Below, piece after piece: positions 36,177 to 44,877 of a DNA stretch of 64,000 nt. The stretch is taken from positions 2,104,329-2,168,328 of the forward strand of contig NZ_GL586311.1 of the NCBI RefSeq assembly GCF_000184945.1, given 5' to 3'. Origin of the DNA: Segatella buccae ATCC 33574. Lineage in GTDB: Bacteria > Bacteroidota > Bacteroidia > Bacteroidales > Bacteroidaceae. How positions within the stretch are numbered: the first letter of the stretch is position 1; every line of letters starts with the position of its first letter. The position numbers were made by a program, and so were the translations under genes. The notes under the pieces are model-generated. The model saw only the letters and a program-made list of their open reading frames with translations. It was not told the DNA's origin and searched no databases.

Positions 36177-37916
36177 TTATTGTTGTTTGGAGTGGGGGAA
36201 AAGCAGTTTGCGGTCGCGCTCGATGGCCTGTTTGGTCCATGCTTCAGGAACGAACCGCCAGTTGTTGTGTGCCTGCGGGTTCATGACCTTTGCTTTTTCT
36301 ATTTCCTTTGTCAGATAGTAGCGTTGATCCCTTTCGCTTTCAAAGACAATGCGTTTGGGCAACTCCTCCTTTGCAATTCCGGCCCCCTTGGTCAAAAGTT
36401 CTCCTCCACCGTTTCCCCGATAGCTGTTCATGGCCACCCGATAGGTCTTTTTGAGATCAAACGGTTCGCCGTTGCTCATCCTGAGGATATGCACTTTCTG
36501 TCCGTCGGGTTTGGTGACATCCACTTCATAGTCAATGCCCGCTGCGCTGTCGAAATTGAAGGCAAGGTTCTTGAATCCGAACCGCTGTTTGTCTTTGCGT
36601 GCTTCTTCGTTGAGGAGCATGATGTGGTCGTCCGGTGACTTCATGGTGTTTACCCATAGGTCATAGCTCATTTCCAGATGCTTGCGGATTTCATCTCCCG
36701 TCATTTTCAGCACGTATATCTGGTTTTCGTATTTGTAGAGATTGAACATGTCGCTTATATGTACGTCACCTGCCGGAATCGCTGTGTCAAAACTCAAGGG
36801 GGCGTTGAAGGAAACGTCTGCCCCTGTGATACTTAGTTGCAGGTCGTGTATGAAGTCGGTGAAGGCGGCACTGCCAAAATAGCAGTCACGCGTATATATC
36901 GCATTTTGGAACCGTCCTATTTTGCGATCGACAAACCTCCTGACCTCTTTCACCTCCTTGTCGAAGTGCTTCACAAAGGCCTTATCCACCTTCTCACCTC
37001 TGATGTCCACCAGCTTTCCATTGACCTTGGTGTGTGTGCCTTTGCTGTCCCGGCTAATAGTTATTTGTGTATCACTTACAAACAGCGCGTTGCATGAGGG
37101 ATCCAAGCACACAACATCTTTCCCGGCCACGTTGCGTATCACGTCGCTGTGCAATGTGTGGTCGTGCCCATACAGCACTAAATCAAAGCCTGGAACTTCC
37201 CGTGCCACCTTGATAGACGCATCTTCATCGTATTGTTCTGTGTGTATTCCCCCATCTTTACCGCTGTGGAACAGCCCTATGACAATATCCGGTTTTTCGT
37301 CTCGTTGGATGATGGCCATCCATTTTTTTGCGCAAGAGACCATTTCTTCAAATCTGAGCCCACTCCATAGACTCTTGTTCAGCCAGTTAGGTATGGCAGG
37401 GGTCAGCATGCCGAGTACGGCTATTTTGACACCTGCACGATTGAATATGGCGTATGGTTTAAGGTAAGGAGTGTTGGTGTGTGTGTGTGTCACGTTTGCC
37501 CCCAGCATCGGACATTTCGTTTCCTTTATCCACTTGTCATAGACGGCATGCCCGGTTTCCACGTCATGGTTTCCGATGGTCTGGGCATCATATTTCATAT
37601 AGTTGATGACACTTGCGGCGATGTTGGGTTGCTGTGGATTCACGAAGTTGCTGTAATAGCAGGTCGGTTGTCCTTGTAGGATATCGCCGTTGTCCAATAG
37701 CAGTAAACGGTCTCCATAGATATTCCTCAAAGAGTCTACATAGGTTATAACTCGGGCCATTGTACCTTCTTTCGGCTTCCGTTCAATGAAGTCGTAAGGA
37801 AAAAAACAACCGTGAACATCGCTCGTCTGTATGATTCTCAGTTCAATGTTTTGTTGTGTAGTTGCCATAGATTGAAAAGGGAGTGCTGCCATGAGCACCA
37901 ACATGATTTTCTTCAT
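36177..37916 (-). CDS. Secreted 5'-nucleotidase / metallophosphatase (UshA-like)
   Basis: A 579-residue exported protein: signal peptide MKKIMLVLMAALPFQSMA, then a calcineurin-like metallophosphatase domain (TSDVHGCFFPYD, LDNGDILQGQ, TIGNHDVETG, LFHSGKDG, VLYGHDHTLH) and the C-terminal 5'-nucleotidase domain (SFNAPLSFDTAIPAGDVHISDMFNLYKYEN split over two strands; SYRGNGGGELLTKGAG). It is expected to dephosphorylate nucleotides or 2',3'-cyclic nucleotides in the periplasm. The start is at 37916, 20 bp after the -7 element. Confidence 0.93.
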   Translation of the reverse strand: MKKIMLVLMAALPFQSMATTQQNIELRIIQTSDVHGCFFPYDFIERKPKEGTMARVITYVDSLRNIYGDRLLLLDNGDILQGQPTCYYSNFVNPQQPNIAASVINYMKYDAQTIGNHDVETGHAVYDKWIKETKCPMLGANVTHTHTNTPYLKPYAIFNRAGVKIAVLGMLTPAIPNWLNKSLWSGLRFEEMVSCAKKWMAIIQRDEKPDIVIGLFHSGKDGGIHTEQYDEDASIKVAREVPGFDLVLYGHDHTLHSDVIRNVAGKDVVCLDPSCNALFVSDTQITISRDSKGTHTKVNGKLVDIRGEKVDKAFVKHFDKEVKEVRRFVDRKIGRFQNAIYTRDCYFGSAAFTDFIHDLQLSITGADVSFNAPLSFDTAIPAGDVHISDMFNLYKYENQIYVLKMTGDEIRKHLEMSYDLWVNTMKSPDDHIMLLNEEARKDKQRFGFKNLAFNFDSAAGIDYEVDVTKPDGQKVHILRMSNGEPFDLKKTYRVAMNSYRGNGGGELLTKGAGIAKEELPKRIVFESERDQRYYLTKEIEKAKVMNPQAHNNWRFVPEAWTKQAIERDRKLLFPHSKQQ

Positions 37917-37936
37917 AAGTTGATATTTTATATCCG

Positions 37937-37944
37937 CAAAGTTA
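37937..37944 (-). promoter_or_regulatory. Promoter -7 element of the nucleotidase-nudC operon
   Basis: TAACTTTG followed by C on the minus strand. Confidence 0.7.
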
Positions 37945-38037
37945 CTATTTTTTACGGATATCGGCACACTTTTTGTTGTCTTTTTTAATGCAGACAGTTG
38001 TAATGCAAAAGAGTAAAATTCTTAAAAAGGTGTTGTT

Positions 38038-38730
38038 ATGGCATTTATTGACTATTATAAAATTTTAGGCGTTAGCAAAGATATTCCGCAAAAGGACATA
38101 CGGTCAGCTTATCGTAAGCGGGCCAAGCAGTTTCATCCCGATTTGCATCCCAATGATCCGAAGGCAAAGGCTAAGTTTCAGGCCCTGAATGAGGCTTACG
38201 ATGTGCTTTCTGATCCACAGAAACGCGCACAGTATGACAAATATGGCGAACAATGGCGCAATGCCGAAGCCTTTGGACAGAGTGGGGCTCACGGTGGTTC
38301 TGGTGGAGGAAATCCTTTTGAAGGATTCGATTTCAGCACTTTTAGCAGTGGTGGCGGTGGTTTCTCCAGTTTCTTCCAAGATCTTTTCGGAGGTGGATCC
38401 GGTGGCTTCAGCAGGTTCGGTGCAAGAGGACAGGGAACAGCCGGCTTTGGTGGAGGCGAGGATTCATGCGATACAGAGGCTTCGGTGAATATTGATATGT
38501 ACACGGCTTTGCTTGGTGGAGAGGTCGTAATCCAGCTCTCTACCGGAACAAAATTGAAACTGAAGGTGAAACCTTACACACAAAATGGAACGAAAGTTCG
38601 TTTGCGGGGCAAAGGTAGGCCTCGTGTGGGTGGAGGAAGCGGTGACCTGATACTTACATACCACGTCAATCTGCCTACTCATTTGTCCGAGCGGCAACAA
38701 GAACTCTTACGCCAAATGCAAAACGCTTAA
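38038..38730 (+). CDS. Compact DnaJ-domain co-chaperone (class B, CbpA-like)
   Basis: A 230-residue J-protein. J domain residues 4-70 carry the HPD motif at 33-35 (FHPDLHP) that triggers DnaK ATP hydrolysis. A Gly/Ser/Phe-rich linker follows (about 80-145), with no zinc-finger Cys repeats. A single C-terminal beta domain closes the protein ([51 protein letters not shown]). Usual class B proteins have two such domains and about 300 residues, so this one is shortened by roughly one domain. No dnaK or grpE is nearby. Confidence 0.93.
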   Translation: MAFIDYYKILGVSKDIPQKDIRSAYRKRAKQFHPDLHPNDPKAKAKFQALNEAYDVLSDPQKRAQYDKYGEQWRNAEAFGQSGAHGGSGGGNPFEGFDFSTFSSGGGGFSSFFQDLFGGGSGGFSRFGARGQGTAGFGGGEDSCDTEASVNIDMYTALLGGEVVIQLSTGTKLKLKVKPYTQNGTKVRLRGKGRPRVGGGSGDLILTYHVNLPTHLSERQQELLRQMQNA

Positions 38731-38846
38731 AGTCGTGAGCCGGCCGACCTGCGTTTCGTGTGAGATGTCCTTTTTGCTTATGGGCTTATTTTGAATGAAG
38801 CGAGAAAATATCGTATGCAAAATTTGGCAGAATAAAATAAAAGTTT

Positions 38847-38854
38847 TATCTTTG
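38847..38854 (+). promoter_or_regulatory. Promoter -7 element of tRNA-Cys
   Basis: TATCTTTG followed by C, 20 bp before the tRNA. Confidence 0.75.
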
Positions 38855-38874
38855 CAATCGCAAAAGCACGACAG

Positions 38875-38945
38875 GGTGTCTTAACCGAGCGGTTAGGTAA
38901 CGGTCTGCAAAACCGTGTAGAGCGGTTCGACTCCGCTAGACACCT
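38875..38945 (+). tRNA. tRNA-Cys (GCA)
   Basis: A 71-nt cloverleaf: acceptor GGTGTCT/AGACACC, D arm ACCGAGCGGTTAGGT, anticodon loop CTGCAAA (anticodon GCA) on an ACGGT/ACCGT stem, T arm AGCGGTTCGACTCCGCT, discriminator T. CCA is not encoded. Confidence 0.95.
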
Positions 38946-38947
38946 CT

Positions 38948-38983
38948 AAAGAGTGGTTCGTCATTATGACGGGCCACTCTTTT
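38948..38983 (+). terminator. Intrinsic terminator of tRNA-Cys
   Basis: The stem AAAGAGTGG / CCACTCTTT with an inner CGTCA/TGACG helix and a short T-run, directly after the tRNA. Confidence 0.85.
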
Positions 38984-39106
38984 GGGATTCCTCAAATCGG
39001 AATTTAACTGAGCCAGAGTATGTTAAAAACACAACAATGTTATAACTGGGCCAAGACATGGTCACACACATTCACTTAATCTACACCAAACACTCATCTT
39101 GTCTAT

Positions 39107-39140
39107 AAGAAAAGGCAACAAATATTTGCTGCCTTTTCTT
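39107..39140. terminator. Bidirectional hairpin, terminator of the mini-gene
   Basis: A near-perfect palindrome AAGAAAAGGCA...TGCCTTTTCTT around CAAATATTTG. On the minus strand it follows the 39165-39281 stop by about 25 nt and provides a T-rich tail. Confidence 0.75.
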
Positions 39141-39164
39141 TATAGTGATTAAGATTTTTACACC

Positions 39165-39281
39165 TTATGAATACCAAATGGACGAAATCAGTTGAATCCT
39201 GTCACGATCTGATTCTTCATTGTACACATTTTCGTATTCGAGGTTCTGAGCCTCAAACTCGAATTCATTTCTCTGTTTCAT
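39165..39281 (-). CDS. Putative 38-residue small protein
   Basis: A short frame starting at the ATG at 39279-39281 and ending with TAA at 39165. The 38 residues are strongly polar and acidic with many Glu/Asn/Tyr (MKQRNEFEFEAQNLEYENVY... ISSIWYS) and have no membrane segment. Support comes from the complete surrounding unit: a -7 element TATTTTTG at 39328-39335, an unusually good Shine-Dalgarno-like GGAGGACGG 6 nt before the ATG (rare in this window), and a terminator at 39107-39140. The longer frame starting at 39380 would begin upstream of the promoter. The function is unknown; a peptide signal, toxin-like or modified-peptide precursor are only possibilities. Confidence 0.45.
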   Translation of the reverse strand: MKQRNEFEFEAQNLEYENVYNEESDRDRIQLISSIWYS

Positions 39282-39327
39282 AGTCCGTCCTCCATTGATT
39301 AAGTATATAGTTGATAGCCCTGTACCG

Positions 39328-39335
39328 CAAAAATA
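39328..39335 (-). promoter_or_regulatory. Promoter -7 element of the mini-gene
   Basis: TATTTTTG followed by C on the minus strand with T-rich upstream sequence; the leader is about 43 nt. Confidence 0.6.
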
Positions 39336-39385
39336 AACAAAAAGCACGAATCTTGTTGTCATGAATTGCGAAAATGTCACGGATT

Positions 39386-39409
39386 TAACATTATTTACTT
39401 ATAATGTTA
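39386..39409. promoter_or_regulatory. Perfect 9-bp inverted repeat, possible operator
   Basis: TAACATTAT - 6 nt - ATAATGTTA in the 332-bp gap between the mini-gene and the GH115 gene. A dyad of this size and spacing could bind a dimeric regulator of either neighbour. The rest of the gap (39410-39613) shows nothing else I can support; no clean promoter for the GH115 gene was found. Confidence 0.4.
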
Positions 39410-39613
39410 TCACTGGTAAATGAGGAAAGTGAGATGGAGTGATATTGGACAGAAGGTGCAGAGTTGCTTGATTTTTTTCTATACTTCAGCAGAGTTTTTA
39501 CAAATATTATTCGTAATATTGCATTCGTTGGCCGTTCGTGTTCTGCTACCATCGGTGTTTCTGATGAGAATATGGATATGGCAGAATAGTGAAAATAGAA
39601 AGTTGAAATATGT

Positions 39614-41905
39614 ATGAAGAAAATTGTATGGAGCATTGTGGTGGCTTTGTTGACGGTGAGGGCTGGGGCCTTTGAATTGAAAAGTGGACAGACGGTGACC
39701 GTAAGTTGCGATACAGGGCGGACAGAGCCGGTGGTGAAATCGGCACTGCGAATGCTGACCGGCGACATGGCAAAGGTGTTGTCGGCGAAGGTCTGTATCG
39801 GGAAAGAGGGAAGCATCATTGTCCGCCAGGATGGGCGGGCGCTGAACAACCGTAAGGAGGCATTTCGGTTGCAGGTTTCGGGCGACACCCTTCGTATCAC
39901 GGGCAGCGATGCCCACGGGGTGGCATACGGCCTGTTGGAGGTCTCCCGGCTGTTGGGCGTCTCTCCGTGGGAATGGTGGGCCGATGCCACTCCGGCAAAA
40001 TTGTCGGCCTTTAAACTTCCCGATGGGTATGTCAATGAACAGGCTCCGGATGTGGAGTTTCGCGGAATCTTCATCAATGACGAAGACTGGGGGCTGATGC
40101 CGTGGGCGAGTCAGACTTACGAACCGTGGGTGAAGGGACGCATAGGCCCGAAGACCAATGCTCGGATATTTGAATTGTTGCTACGTCTGCGGGCTAACAC
40201 CTATTGGCCTGCCATGCACGAGTGCACGCAACCGTTCTTCCTGACGGAAGGCAACCGAGAGACGGCCAAGGAATACGGCATTTACATCGGTGGTTCCCAT
40301 TGCGAACCGATGGCTTCGAGTACGGCCGGTGAATGGCCGCGACGCGGTGTGGGCGAATACAACTATGTGACCAACCGTGACAACGTATGCCACTTTTGGG
40401 AAAGCAGGGTGAGGGAGGTGGCCGGACAGCCGACGCTCTATACCATCGGAATGCGAGGCCTGCACGATGGAGCCATGAACGGGGCCAAGACAATCGGTGA
40501 ACAGAAAACGGTCTTAGAACGGGTGTTTGTCGACCAGCGGCAACTGTTGGGCCGGTATGTGAACAGAGATGTGACGAAAGTCCCACAAGTCTTCATCCCC
40601 TATAAGGAGGTGCTTGATGTGTATAATGCCGGTTTGCAGGTGCCCGAAGATGTGTGCCTGATGTGGTGCGACGACAACTATGGCTACATCCGCCACTTCC
40701 CGACCGAGACCGAACAGCGGCGCAAGGGCGGCAACGGTATCTACTATCATGTGAGCTATTGGGGCCGCCCCCACGACTACCTGTGGCTGGGCACGTTTTC
40801 GCCCGCCTTGCTCTACCAACAGATGACGACGGCCTACGACCGCGGCATCAGGAAGATATGGATATTGAATGTGGGCGACATCAAGCCTTGTGAGTATCAG
40901 ACAGAACTCTTTATGGACATGGCATGGAGCATGGAGGCGGTCCGCCGGCAGGGCCCCAGCGCCCATCTCGGCAGTTTTCTGCGGCGGGAGTTCGGCGACA
41001 AGGCCGGTGCGCAGCTGCTGCCTGTGATGTGGGAGCACTACCGGTTAGCCTATATCCGCAAGCCGGAGTTTATGGGAGGTACGCGTACGGAGGAGCCTGA
41101 CCGCACCTATTGGAACACCGTGCGTGATCTGCCGTGGAGCAACGACTATATCACCCGCCGGCTGTCCGACTATCAAACCATAGAGAATGCCGCAGAAGCG
41201 TTGGCCGGAGAAATCAGGGAAGACGCACGGGACGAATATTTCCAGTTGGTGAAATATCCCGTTCTGGCAGCGGCCGAGATGAACAAAAAGATGCTCTATG
41301 CCCAGCAGGCACGGCACGGGTTGTGCGGATGGGAGAAAAGCGATGCTGCCCACGACAGCATCGTCCGACTGACACAAGCCTACAATGCGCTGCGTGGCGG
41401 GAAATGGCAGCGCATGATGGACTGTCAACCGCGGCGTTTGCCAGTGTTCAATCCGGTGGCACACACCCGTGCCGAAACTCCGATGCCGCAAGAGCGCGCT
41501 TATCTCTATCGGTGGAACGGCAGCGAATGCGCAGGAGGCGATTTCACCCTATGCGAGGGATTGGGCTATGAAGGGAAAGCCGTGCAGGTAGGGAAGGGAA
41601 AGTCCGTCTTGTTCTCTTTCCACGCGACAGGCATCGATTCGGTATCGGTCGAAGTCAGTCTGTTGCCCGTCCACCCGTTAACAGGAAAGTCCATCCGTTT
41701 TCGCCTCTCGTTGGATGGCACGGAATCGCCCGTCACCGACTATGCGACGCAGGGTCGCAGCGAGGAGTGGAAGACGAATGTGCTGTGCAACCGGGCTGTC
41801 CGCCGCTTCATTCTGCCACTCAAACGACAGGCTGCGCACCAACTGATACTTACCGCACTTGACGATGGAGTGGTTATCGATGAGGTGATGTTAGGTGACA
41901 GGTGA
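39614..41905 (+). CDS. Glycoside hydrolase family 115 (alpha-glucuronidase)
   Basis: A 763-residue secreted enzyme: signal peptide MKKIVWSIVVALLTVRAGA, then the GH115 core with EWWADATPAKLSAF, FRGIFINDEDWGLMPWASQTY, RANTYWPAMHECTQPFF, MWCDDNYGYIRHFP, the HVSYWGRPHDYLWLG segment and WILNVGDIKPCEYQTELFMDMAW. Family members remove (4-O-methyl)glucuronic acid from xylan side chains or act on related plant and arabinogalactan glycans. It is shorter than members with a full C-terminal accessory domain (about 830-960), although a C-terminal beta domain is present. No SusC/SusD pair or other xylanase is near, so it is an orphan. It is visibly more G+C-rich than its neighbours. Confidence 0.93.
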   Translation: MKKIVWSIVVALLTVRAGAFELKSGQTVTVSCDTGRTEPVVKSALRMLTGDMAKVLSAKVCIGKEGSIIVRQDGRALNNRKEAFRLQVSGDTLRITGSDAHGVAYGLLEVSRLLGVSPWEWWADATPAKLSAFKLPDGYVNEQAPDVEFRGIFINDEDWGLMPWASQTYEPWVKGRIGPKTNARIFELLLRLRANTYWPAMHECTQPFFLTEGNRETAKEYGIYIGGSHCEPMASSTAGEWPRRGVGEYNYVTNRDNVCHFWESRVREVAGQPTLYTIGMRGLHDGAMNGAKTIGEQKTVLERVFVDQRQLLGRYVNRDVTKVPQVFIPYKEVLDVYNAGLQVPEDVCLMWCDDNYGYIRHFPTETEQRRKGGNGIYYHVSYWGRPHDYLWLGTFSPALLYQQMTTAYDRGIRKIWILNVGDIKPCEYQTELFMDMAWSMEAVRRQGPSAHLGSFLRREFGDKAGAQLLPVMWEHYRLAYIRKPEFMGGTRTEEPDRTYWNTVRDLPWSNDYITRRLSDYQTIENAAEALAGEIREDARDEYFQLVKYPVLAAAEMNKKMLYAQQARHGLCGWEKSDAAHDSIVRLTQAYNALRGGKWQRMMDCQPRRLPVFNPVAHTRAETPMPQERAYLYRWNGSECAGGDFTLCEGLGYEGKAVQVGKGKSVLFSFHATGIDSVSVEVSLLPVHPLTGKSIRFRLSLDGTESPVTDYATQGRSEEWKTNVLCNRAVRRFILPLKRQAAHQLILTALDDGVVIDEVMLGDR

Positions 41906-41996
41906 TGGTTGTTAGATGTTAGGTGATAATGATATGACTTCTTGCTGTATAGGGAGATATGAGTCTTGGTTGATTTGATGGGTAGAACATAATAGC

Positions 41997-42034
41997 AACC
42001 GGGGCAGCACTTCCCATGAAGTGCTGCCCCGGTT
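41997..42034. terminator. Strong convergent hairpin between the GH115 gene and ettA
   Basis: A perfect 17-bp stem AACCGGGGCAGCACTTC / GAAGTGCTGCCCCGGTT with a 4-nt loop. It lacks a clear T-run on either side, so it may act as an RNA-stabilising 3' end or a weak bidirectional terminator. Confidence 0.65.
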
Positions 42035-42061
42035 GTGTGATAAGTGGTGTGATAACAATGG

Positions 42062-43762
42062 TTAATCGGCCATCAGCTTACGGTAGCGGCCTTTCTTGAT
42101 TTCGTCTCCGAGACCCAACCGGCGGGCCTTGTTGATTTCGTAGTCGGAGTAGCCACCCTCGAAGAAGAACACCTCGCCGTTGCCTTCAAAAGCTAAAATG
42201 TGGGTGCAGATGCGGTCGAGGAACCAGCGGTCGTGGCTGATGACTACGGCACAGCCGGCAAACGACTCCAGACCTTCTTCCAAAGCACGCAGCGTGTTCA
42301 CATCGATGTCGTTGGTGGGCTCGTCGAGCAACAATACATTGCCCTCCTGTTTCAAGGATAGGGCCAACTGCAGCCGGTTGCGCTCACCACCCGAAAGCAC
42401 CCCACAGAGTTTGCTCTGGTCAGTGCCCGAAAAGTTGAAGCGCGAAAGATAGGCCCTTGCGTTGATGTCGCGTCCGCCCATGCGCATCAGTTCGTTACCC
42501 TCCGACACCACATCGTAGACGCTCTTTTGGGCATCAATGCTCGCATGTTGCTGATCCATGTAGGCCACTTTTACAGTTTCACCCAGTTCAAACGAACCGC
42601 TGTCGGGCTGCTCCAATCCCATGATGAGTCGGAAGAGAGTGGTCTTGCCAGCCCCGTTGGGGCCTATTACGCCCACAATGCCATTGGGTGGTAAGGCAAA
42701 GTTGAGGTCATTGAAGAGTATCTTGTCGCCGTATGCTTTTTTCACATGAGTAGCTTCAATCACCTTGTTGCCCAACCGCGGGCCGTTGGGAATGAATATT
42801 TCCAATTTCTCCTCGCGTGCCTTTTGCTCCTCTCCAAGCATCTGCTCGTAGGAGTTGAGGCGCGCCTTGCCTTTGGCCTGTCGCGCCTTCGGAGCCATGC
42901 GCACCCAGTCGAGCTCTCGCTCCAGCGTCTTGCGTCGCTTCGAGGCCGTCTTTTCCTCCTGCTCCATACGTTTAGTCTTCTGCTCCAGCCACGATGAGTA
43001 GTTGCCTTTCCAAGGGATGCCTTCGCCGCGATCCAGTTCAAGAATCCACTCGCTCACGTCGTCAAGGAAATAGCGGTCGTGAGTCACGGCAATCACCGTG
43101 CCCTCATACTGCTGCAAGTGCTGTTCGAGCCAGTCTATACTCTCGGCGTCGAGATGGTTGGTAGGCTCGTCGAGCAACAGTACATCGGGCTTCTGTAACA
43201 GCAGTCTGCACAGTGCCACCCGACGCCGCTCACCCCCTGAGAGATGCGTCACCGACCGGTCTCCCTCCGGACATCGCAGAGCCGCCATGGCCCTTTCGAG
43301 CTTCGAGTCCATGTTCCATGCATCGGTAGCGTCGATGATGTTTTGCACTTCGGCTTGCCGCTGCATCAGTTTATCCATTTTGTCGGCATCGCTGTAATAT
43401 TCTTCCAGTCCGAATTTCACGTTGATTTCATCATATTCATGCAATGCGTCGTAGACATGTTTCACCCCTTCCTGCACGTTTTCTTTCACAGTCTTTGTCT
43501 CGTCGAGTGGCGGGTCTTGCGGCAGATAGCCCACGCTGTAGCCCGGACTCCACACCACATCACCGCGTGTGGGCTGTTCCAGTCCGGCGATGATCTTCAT
43601 CAGCGTAGACTTTCCGCTTCCATTCAGACCTATGATACCGATCTTGGCACCATAGAAGAAAGAGAGATAAATGTCCTTGAGTATTTGTTTTTGGTTTTGT
43701 GGGATGATTTTCGACACGCCCACCATCGAGAAAATAACTTTCTTGTCGTCAACTGTTGCCAT
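42062..43762 (-). CDS. ettA: Energy-dependent translational throttle protein EttA (ABC-F)
   Basis: A 566-residue ABC-F ATPase acting on the ribosome E site. It has two ABC domains: Walker A GLNGSGKST and GPNGAGKTT, signatures LSGGERRRVALC and LSGGERNRLQL, Walker B LLLDEPTNHLDAES and LLLDEPTNDIDVNT. Between them the EttA-type arm and linker includes WKGNYSSWLEQKTKRMEQ and KGKARLNSYEQML. The start is at 43762 (MATVDDKKVIFSMVGVSK); the longer frame adds a non-conserved stretch. Its leader is about 75 nt. Confidence 0.95.
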   Translation of the reverse strand: MATVDDKKVIFSMVGVSKIIPQNQKQILKDIYLSFFYGAKIGIIGLNGSGKSTLMKIIAGLEQPTRGDVVWSPGYSVGYLPQDPPLDETKTVKENVQEGVKHVYDALHEYDEINVKFGLEEYYSDADKMDKLMQRQAEVQNIIDATDAWNMDSKLERAMAALRCPEGDRSVTHLSGGERRRVALCRLLLQKPDVLLLDEPTNHLDAESIDWLEQHLQQYEGTVIAVTHDRYFLDDVSEWILELDRGEGIPWKGNYSSWLEQKTKRMEQEEKTASKRRKTLERELDWVRMAPKARQAKGKARLNSYEQMLGEEQKAREEKLEIFIPNGPRLGNKVIEATHVKKAYGDKILFNDLNFALPPNGIVGVIGPNGAGKTTLFRLIMGLEQPDSGSFELGETVKVAYMDQQHASIDAQKSVYDVVSEGNELMRMGGRDINARAYLSRFNFSGTDQSKLCGVLSGGERNRLQLALSLKQEGNVLLLDEPTNDIDVNTLRALEEGLESFAGCAVVISHDRWFLDRICTHILAFEGNGEVFFFEGGYSDYEINKARRLGLGDEIKKGRYRKLMAD

Positions 43763-43841
43763 TGGTTTGAATAATGGTTTAGGGTTAAAAAAAATCAACG
43801 AACCGGCATACCGGCATACTGCCGCCGACCCATTTCAAGCG

Positions 43842-43849
43842 CAAAGATA
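43842..43849 (-). promoter_or_regulatory. Promoter -7 element of ettA
   Basis: TATCTTTG followed by C on the minus strand. Confidence 0.75.
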
Positions 43850-43916
43850 CGACATTTTCTTGAGAAAACAAAAAAGTTTTCTTTGCCTATCGGATGCTTG
43901 TCGGAAACTGACATAA

Positions 43917-44363
43917 ATCATAGGCGATACTATCTGTTCAGAGTGTCGCTCCTTCTTCTCCCGCAGCCCCCTTCTTTGTTCAGAAAGTATATTATAGTCA
44001 GAAGCATTAAAAGTTTCAAAGGACCCCCGATACTACTATTTGAACTCTATTGTTTGGATAAACATTTGTAGTATCAGCACATCGCCATTCGGCCAAAACG
44101 AGAAAGCAAAAGATGCACTTTTAAAGCCCACTTAGGCCGAATGACATCTCATTTCAGAGTGAGAAAGCCTAATATGCCCCATGGAGGGTGTTGGCAACGT
44201 TACTGGTGGCGTAGAAACACATGATGGAAGAAAATCGTTGAGTGTGGTAATATCTCATTTTCTAAATGCCCTAAGAACCTTCTTTTTGTCCCTTTAAGGA
44301 GCTGTTTTAGGGGTGTTAGAACATTTTTTAGGATAATTATGCACGCAAGTAAAAACTTTTTGC
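43917..44363. other. Intergenic region with two nested palindromes
   Basis: There is no credible gene between the ettA promoter and the cdd promoter. Two perfect inverted repeats lie side by side: GATACTAC/GTAGTATC (44029-44036 and 44068-44075) and CATTCGGCC/GGCCGAATG (44086-44094 and 44135-44143). They could fold into adjacent stem-loops of about 47 and 58 nt. No -7 element was found just upstream, so an expressed RNA is not shown. Confidence 0.45.
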
Positions 44364-44371
44364 TATATTTG
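44364..44371 (+). promoter_or_regulatory. Promoter -7 element of cdd
   Basis: TATATTTG followed by C, 26 bp before the ATG. Confidence 0.7.
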
Positions 44372-44397
44372 CATCTGTCAATCAACATAAAAGCCGT

Positions 44398-44877
44398 ATG
44401 AAAAACTTGAAACTCGAGATAGAATACCGATTTTGCCAACTCGACGAGTTGGACGGTCAGGAACAGGAACTGGTACAGAAAGCTATTTCCGCTACAGCCA
44501 ACAGTTATGCCAATTACAGCCACTTCCACGTGGGAGCGGCCCTGCTTTTTGATAATGGAAAGATGATGATAGGTGCTAATCAGGAGAATGCGGCCTTCCC
44601 ATCAAGTCTCTGTGCAGAGCGTTCGGCCATCTTTGCCGCTCAGTCGCAATGCCCCGAACAAGCCATAACAGCCATTGCCATAGCGGCCAAGAACAACAAA
44701 GGTCTGCTTGAAGACCCCATCACGCCTTGTGGAGCTTGCCGACAGGTAATGCTTGAGGTGGAAGACAGATATAAACACCCCGTCAGAGTCTTCCTTTATG
44801 GCACACGGGGTATCTATTGTTTCGATTCGGTGAAAGACTTGATGCCATTCAGTTTTGTTGATGCCAACATGCGCTGA
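44398..44877 (+). CDS. cdd: Cytidine deaminase
   Basis: A 159-residue homotetrameric-type deaminase converting cytidine/deoxycytidine to uridine in pyrimidine salvage. Zinc-binding and catalytic motifs are SSLCAERSAIFAAQ (Cys, catalytic Glu) and PCGACRQVMLEV (two Cys), with SHFHVGAALLF earlier. The N-terminus has about 20 extra residues compared with minimal Cdd. Its last 64 bp overlap the convergent TPR gene. Confidence 0.95.
   Translation: MKNLKLEIEYRFCQLDELDGQEQELVQKAISATANSYANYSHFHVGAALLFDNGKMMIGANQENAAFPSSLCAERSAIFAAQSQCPEQAITAIAIAAKNNKGLLEDPITPCGACRQVMLEVEDRYKHPVRVFLYGTRGIYCFDSVKDLMPFSFVDANMR

Noticed and set aside
39420..39617. 65-codon plus-strand frame just before the GH115 gene
   Set aside because: No promoter, and it ends by overlapping the GH115 start; composition looks like non-coding DNA.
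41997..42034. Standard intrinsic terminator for ettA or the GH115 gene
   Set aside because: The 17-bp stem is perfect but has no T-run on either strand, so it is listed only as a probable 3' hairpin.
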